This document shows positions 61,470 through 64,000 of a stretch of 64,000 bases of DNA, piece after piece. The stretch comes from Levilactobacillus enshiensis. GTDB taxonomy: Bacteria > Bacillota > Bacilli > Lactobacillales > Lactobacillaceae. Positions within the stretch are counted from its first letter, which is position 1. Every line of letters starts with the position of its first letter. Made by a program: the position numbers and the translations under genes. The notes beneath the pieces are model-generated. The model was given only the letters and a program-made list of their open reading frames with translations, did not search any database and was not told the DNA's origin. The stretch covers positions 152,199-216,198 of the forward strand of contig NZ_SULH01000005.1 in assembly GCF_007115095.1 (NCBI RefSeq), in the 5' to 3' direction.

Positions 61470-61518
61470 AAAATCCCGTAAAGGCAGTGAAAATTAACGC
61501 TGTCTTTACGGGATTTTT
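61470..61518 (+). terminator. Terminator of GH31 gene
   Basis: AAATCCCGTAAAGGCAG pairs with CTGTCTTTACGGGATTT. Confidence 0.8.
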
Positions 61519-61571
61519 ACATCCGTTTGCTATGCTATTTAAAATAACCGTCTAAAAAGAGGTGGCTTACC

Positions 61572-61643
61572 ATGCCGACACCAGATTACCAACTTCTCCA
61601 GGATTACCTGCCAGCCTCCTCGGCAACACCAGCTCGCAAGTGA
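61572..61643 (+). other. Possible 23-codon frame
   Basis: ATG preceded by AAGAGGTGG opens 23 codons (MPTPDYQLLQDYLPASS...RK) before TGA. It is the only sign of coding in 61519-61729. It could be a small peptide or the start of a decayed gene. Confidence 0.25.
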
Positions 61644-61729
61644 CCATTTGACCCTCAGAGGCGACGTGCATTAGCAAATCGGGGACTTCATTTTTTTCAT
61701 TGAAAAATATAAATACCGCGTTACAGCGC

Positions 61730-61960
61730 CTAGCCTTTATTCTTCTTAACCCATACGAAATATTTTATAATCCGATAAATACTTTCACCAACCAACGACA
61801 AAAACCACAATGTAAAATAAATGCCACTAATCATTGACGCAACCAACGTAAACATATTGCGCCCAACTGCTACTAATTCTAACAAAGCGAATGGTAAAAA
61901 CAGCGCATTTAAGGTACGGAACCATTTTGAATAAGTCTCAAAAACATTAAACGGCCGCAT
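61730..61960 (-). CDS. Small membrane protein (76 aa)
   Basis: 76 residues from ATG 61960, after AAAGGGTGGG. Two hydrophobic stretches (about 18-36 and 40-62) and a basic end (WVKKNKG). Not recognised. It lies alone between the GH31 and P1B ATPase genes; the 350 bp upstream hold no gene. Confidence 0.55.
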   Translation of the reverse strand: MRPFNVFETYSKWFRTLNALFLPFALLELVAVGRNMFTLVASMISGIYFTLWFLSLVGESIYRIIKYFVWVKKNKG

Positions 61961-62200
61961 ACGTCCCACCCTTTCCGAAATCGGATTGTCTGCTGACGGC
62001 TACTAACCTATAGACATTTACCCTCTCAATCAAGGAGCATAGTCCCTAATCTCTTTTCTGGCGAGCGATTCGCAAAAAAGGCCCCTCCGTAAGTTCAGTT
62101 TTCTTCTCAATCCCCATTGCCGAACTGACAACCGAAGATGACCAGCTTTCCTTTTGACACTTGCTCGGCTTGACTTCAAGAAATACGCATTTCTTTCGCC

Positions 62201-62245
62201 AACTTGATTCGCATCAAGTTAATGTTTCATCGTTCAAGGCATAAT
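62201..62245 (+). promoter_or_regulatory. Metal-type operator and promoter, P1B ATPase
   Basis: AACTTGA-N6-TCAAGTT (62201-62220), then 19 bases to CATAAT (62240-62245): the same repeat and spacing as at 54688-54731. An extra AGAAAT/ATTTCT repeat lies upstream at 62180-62195. Confidence 0.6.
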
Positions 62246-62311
62246 GAGTACATAAACAAGGACATCAGAACTCATAGCCAAAGAACAAGCATAGAAAGGA
62301 ACGTAATTCAT

Positions 62312-64000
62312 ATGGCATTTCAACGTTATATCTACTCACACACTAACCCCATCACTTTCTGGTCTGCCGGCCTCATCATCGTCGGCTTTCTCAACAACTG
62401 GTTCACGCACATCGCTTACGTGACCGACGTGGCCTGGATCATCGCTTCCGTTATCGCCGCTACCCCCATCATCCTCCGGGCCATCAGCGCGCTTAAAGCC
62501 AAAGTCTTCAGTATTGAATTGTTAGTCGGCATCGCCGTTATCGGGGCGTTTGCCATCGGGGAATTTGAAGAATCTGCCATTGTGACTTTCCTCTTTCTCT
62601 TCGGGTCTTACCTCGAACAAAAGACACTGGCCAAGACGCGGGGCGCCATCCAATCCCTAACTGAAATGGCCCCAACGACCGCCCTCCTCGTCGGTGACGA
62701 CGGGACGACCGAAGAAGTCGACGTGGACGATCTGGAAGAAGGCAACGTGGTCTTAGTCAAGGCCGGTGGTCAAGTTCCTGTCGACGGCAAAGTCATCGAC
62801 GGTACTGGTTACGTCAACGAAGCCTCCATCACTGGTGAATCGCGGCCCGTCAACAAGGCCAATGGCGATGGCGTCTTCTCCGGTGCCATGGTCGAAAGCG
62901 GCACCTTACAGATTGAAGCCACCCAAGTTGGGGACGAAACGACCTTCTCCAAGATTATCGAACTGGTCGAAGAAGCCCAAGATACCAAGTCGCCTGCCGA
63001 AAAGTTTATTGATAAATTTGCCCAATACTACACCCCAGCCGTCCTGATCATCGCCATTCTGGTCTTTATCTTCTCCCGTGACCTGAAGCTGGCCATCACC
63101 GTGCTGGTTCTGGGTTGCCCTGGGGCCCTGGTCATTGGTGCACCCGTCTCTAACGTTGCTGGTATCGGTAACGGCGCCAAGAACGGCATCCTGATCAAGG
63201 GTGGCGACGTGGTTGAAAGTCTTGCCAAAGTCGACACCATCGTCTTCGATAAGACCGGGACCTTGACCACGGGTAAGATGACCGTCGCTGACATGGAATC
63301 TTACACCGATGACCAAACGTTATTAGCCGGGGTTGCCCAGATTGAGAAGACCTCTGATCACCCGTTAGCCCAAGCCATCACCACGAACCTCGCCGCGCAC
63401 ATCAAAGATGACGCTACGACGATTGAAACGGAAACCATCAAAGGCCGCGGCATGGTCGGTAAGTGGGCCGGTCATGACCTCTACGTCGGCAACGCTGCCT
63501 TACTGAAAGATAACGGCATCAAGTTGACTGCCGAACAACTGACCGATTTACACCACATGCAAGACGAGGGGCAATCCACCGTCTTAGTCGGCTACCAAGG
63601 CGCCTTAGCCTTTATCCTAGGTGTCGCCGATACGGTGCGCCCAGAGGTTCCGGGTGCGCTAGCCGCTTTGAAACGCCAAGGTATCAAGCACCTCGTGATG
63701 TTAACGGGGGACAACCAAGCGACCGCCCAAGCCGTTGCTGAATCATTGGGTATCGACGAAGTGCACGCCGACTTACTGCCAGCTGACAAGGTCACCTTCG
63801 TTAAGAAATTCCAAGACATGGGCCGCAACGTTGCCTTCGTTGGTGATGGTATCAACGACAGTCCTTCCCTCGCTACAGCTAGTGTCGGTATCGCCATGGG
63901 TGGTGGGACCGACGTCGCTATCGAAACGGCTGACGTGGTCCTGATGCAATCCAGCTTTACTGCTCTGAATCATGCGGTTGGTCTGGCCAAGAAGACCTCT
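62312..64000 (+). CDS. P1B-type heavy-metal ATPase, 3' truncated by window
   Basis: 563 codons from ATG 62312 (AAAGGA upstream) to the window end; the C-terminus is outside. No N-terminal metal-binding domain. Motifs in order: actuator EASITGESRPV, membrane metal site GCPGALVIGAP (where most P1B pumps have CPC, so one Cys is Gly), phosphorylation DKTGTLTTG, SDHPLAQAI with the P1B His-Pro, and GDGINDSPSL. Exports a heavy metal; which one is uncertain because of the CPG site. It shares its operator with the HMA-dps operon. Confidence 0.92.
   Translation, partial: MAFQRYIYSHTNPITFWSAGLIIVGFLNNWFTHIAYVTDVAWIIASVIAATPIILRAISALKAKVFSIELLVGIAVIGAFAIGEFEESAIVTFLFLFGSYLEQKTLAKTRGAIQSLTEMAPTTALLVGDDGTTEEVDVDDLEEGNVVLVKAGGQVPVDGKVIDGTGYVNEASITGESRPVNKANGDGVFSGAMVESGTLQIEATQVGDETTFSKIIELVEEAQDTKSPAEKFIDKFAQYYTPAVLIIAILVFIFSRDLKLAITVLVLGCPGALVIGAPVSNVAGIGNGAKNGILIKGGDVVESLAKVDTIVFDKTGTLTTGKMTVADMESYTDDQTLLAGVAQIEKTSDHPLAQAITTNLAAHIKDDATTIETETIKGRGMVGKWAGHDLYVGNAALLKDNGIKLTAEQLTDLHHMQDEGQSTVLVGYQGALAFILGVADTVRPEVPGALAALKRQGIKHLVMLTGDNQATAQAVAESLGIDEVHADLLPADKVTFVKKFQDMGRNVAFVGDGINDSPSLATASVGIAMGGGTDVAIETADVVLMQSSFTALNHAVGLAKKTS

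Overview
The window looks like a chromosomal segment of a Lactobacillaceae species with roughly even base composition. The evidence is a phosphoketolase (6533-8911), a bifunctional AdhE (24633-27251), an acetate kinase (19288-20475), LysM/Apf-type wall proteins and typical AGGAGG ribosome binding sites. The set fits a Levilactobacillus/Lactiplantibacillus-like organism able to run the phosphoketolase pathway. Species is not resolved from sequence alone. No rRNA, tRNA, IS transposase, phage genes or CRISPR array was seen.

Layout. 1-760: tandem 131-135 bp non-coding repeats, cut by the window edge. 779-1090: a possible structured transcript. 1178-4621: a LytTR response regulator and two histidine kinases with complementary defects; one keeps the phospho-accepting His, the other keeps the ATP-binding boxes. 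4890-5675: decayed sequence and a small membrane protein. 5749-12539: GreA paralogue, phosphoketolase with its GntR regulator, YbaK deacylase, HExxH membrane protein, Nudix hydrolase, orphan Phd-like antitoxin with a LexA-type box. 12591-19010: GH46 chitosanase lipoprotein, DHA2 exporter, HD hydrolase/TetR pair, divergent ABC exporter. 19288-27251: acetate kinase, three secreted Apf-like proteins sharing a WalR-like promoter, SDR, AdhE. 27664-34571: membrane GDPD, DUF1836 protein, CtpE-like P-type ATPase, a small membrane protein with a structured leader, aldo/keto reductase, Hsp20 with CIRCE. 34911-41692: surface polysaccharide or glycolipid cluster (two GT-C-like paralogues, a PilZ-bearing cellulose-synthase-like GT2, and a GT2 plus GtrA pair separated by a frameshift). 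42129-49766: CNNM protein, small paralogous membrane proteins, AEC transporter, a second DHA2 exporter, ABC-F protein with an attenuator leader. 50148-54536: NrdI-like flavoprotein, nitroreductase, AAA ATPase, MFS. 54777-64000: metal-binding HMA protein, Dps, LacI/MFS/GH31 alpha-glucoside locus, and a P1B-type ATPase cut by the window end.

How it fits together. Xpk, AckA and AdhE are the lower branch of phosphoketolase fermentation: acetyl-phosphate goes to acetate plus ATP, or acetyl-CoA to ethanol. AckA and AdhE have consensus cre sites, and Xpk shares a candidate operator with the adjacent GntR gene. The LacI, MFS and GH31 genes form an alpha-glucoside uptake and hydrolysis unit. The HMA/Dps operon and the P1B ATPase share an operator at the same promoter position and probably form one metal-stress regulon.

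The most unusual items are the complementary kinase pair, a composite structured element of about 440 bp present twice (51441-51884 and 58614-59050) with changed but re-paired stems, the three-promoter array of 11-bp-spaced hexamers, the shared metal operator, and the ABC-F attenuator with a 12-codon leader peptide.
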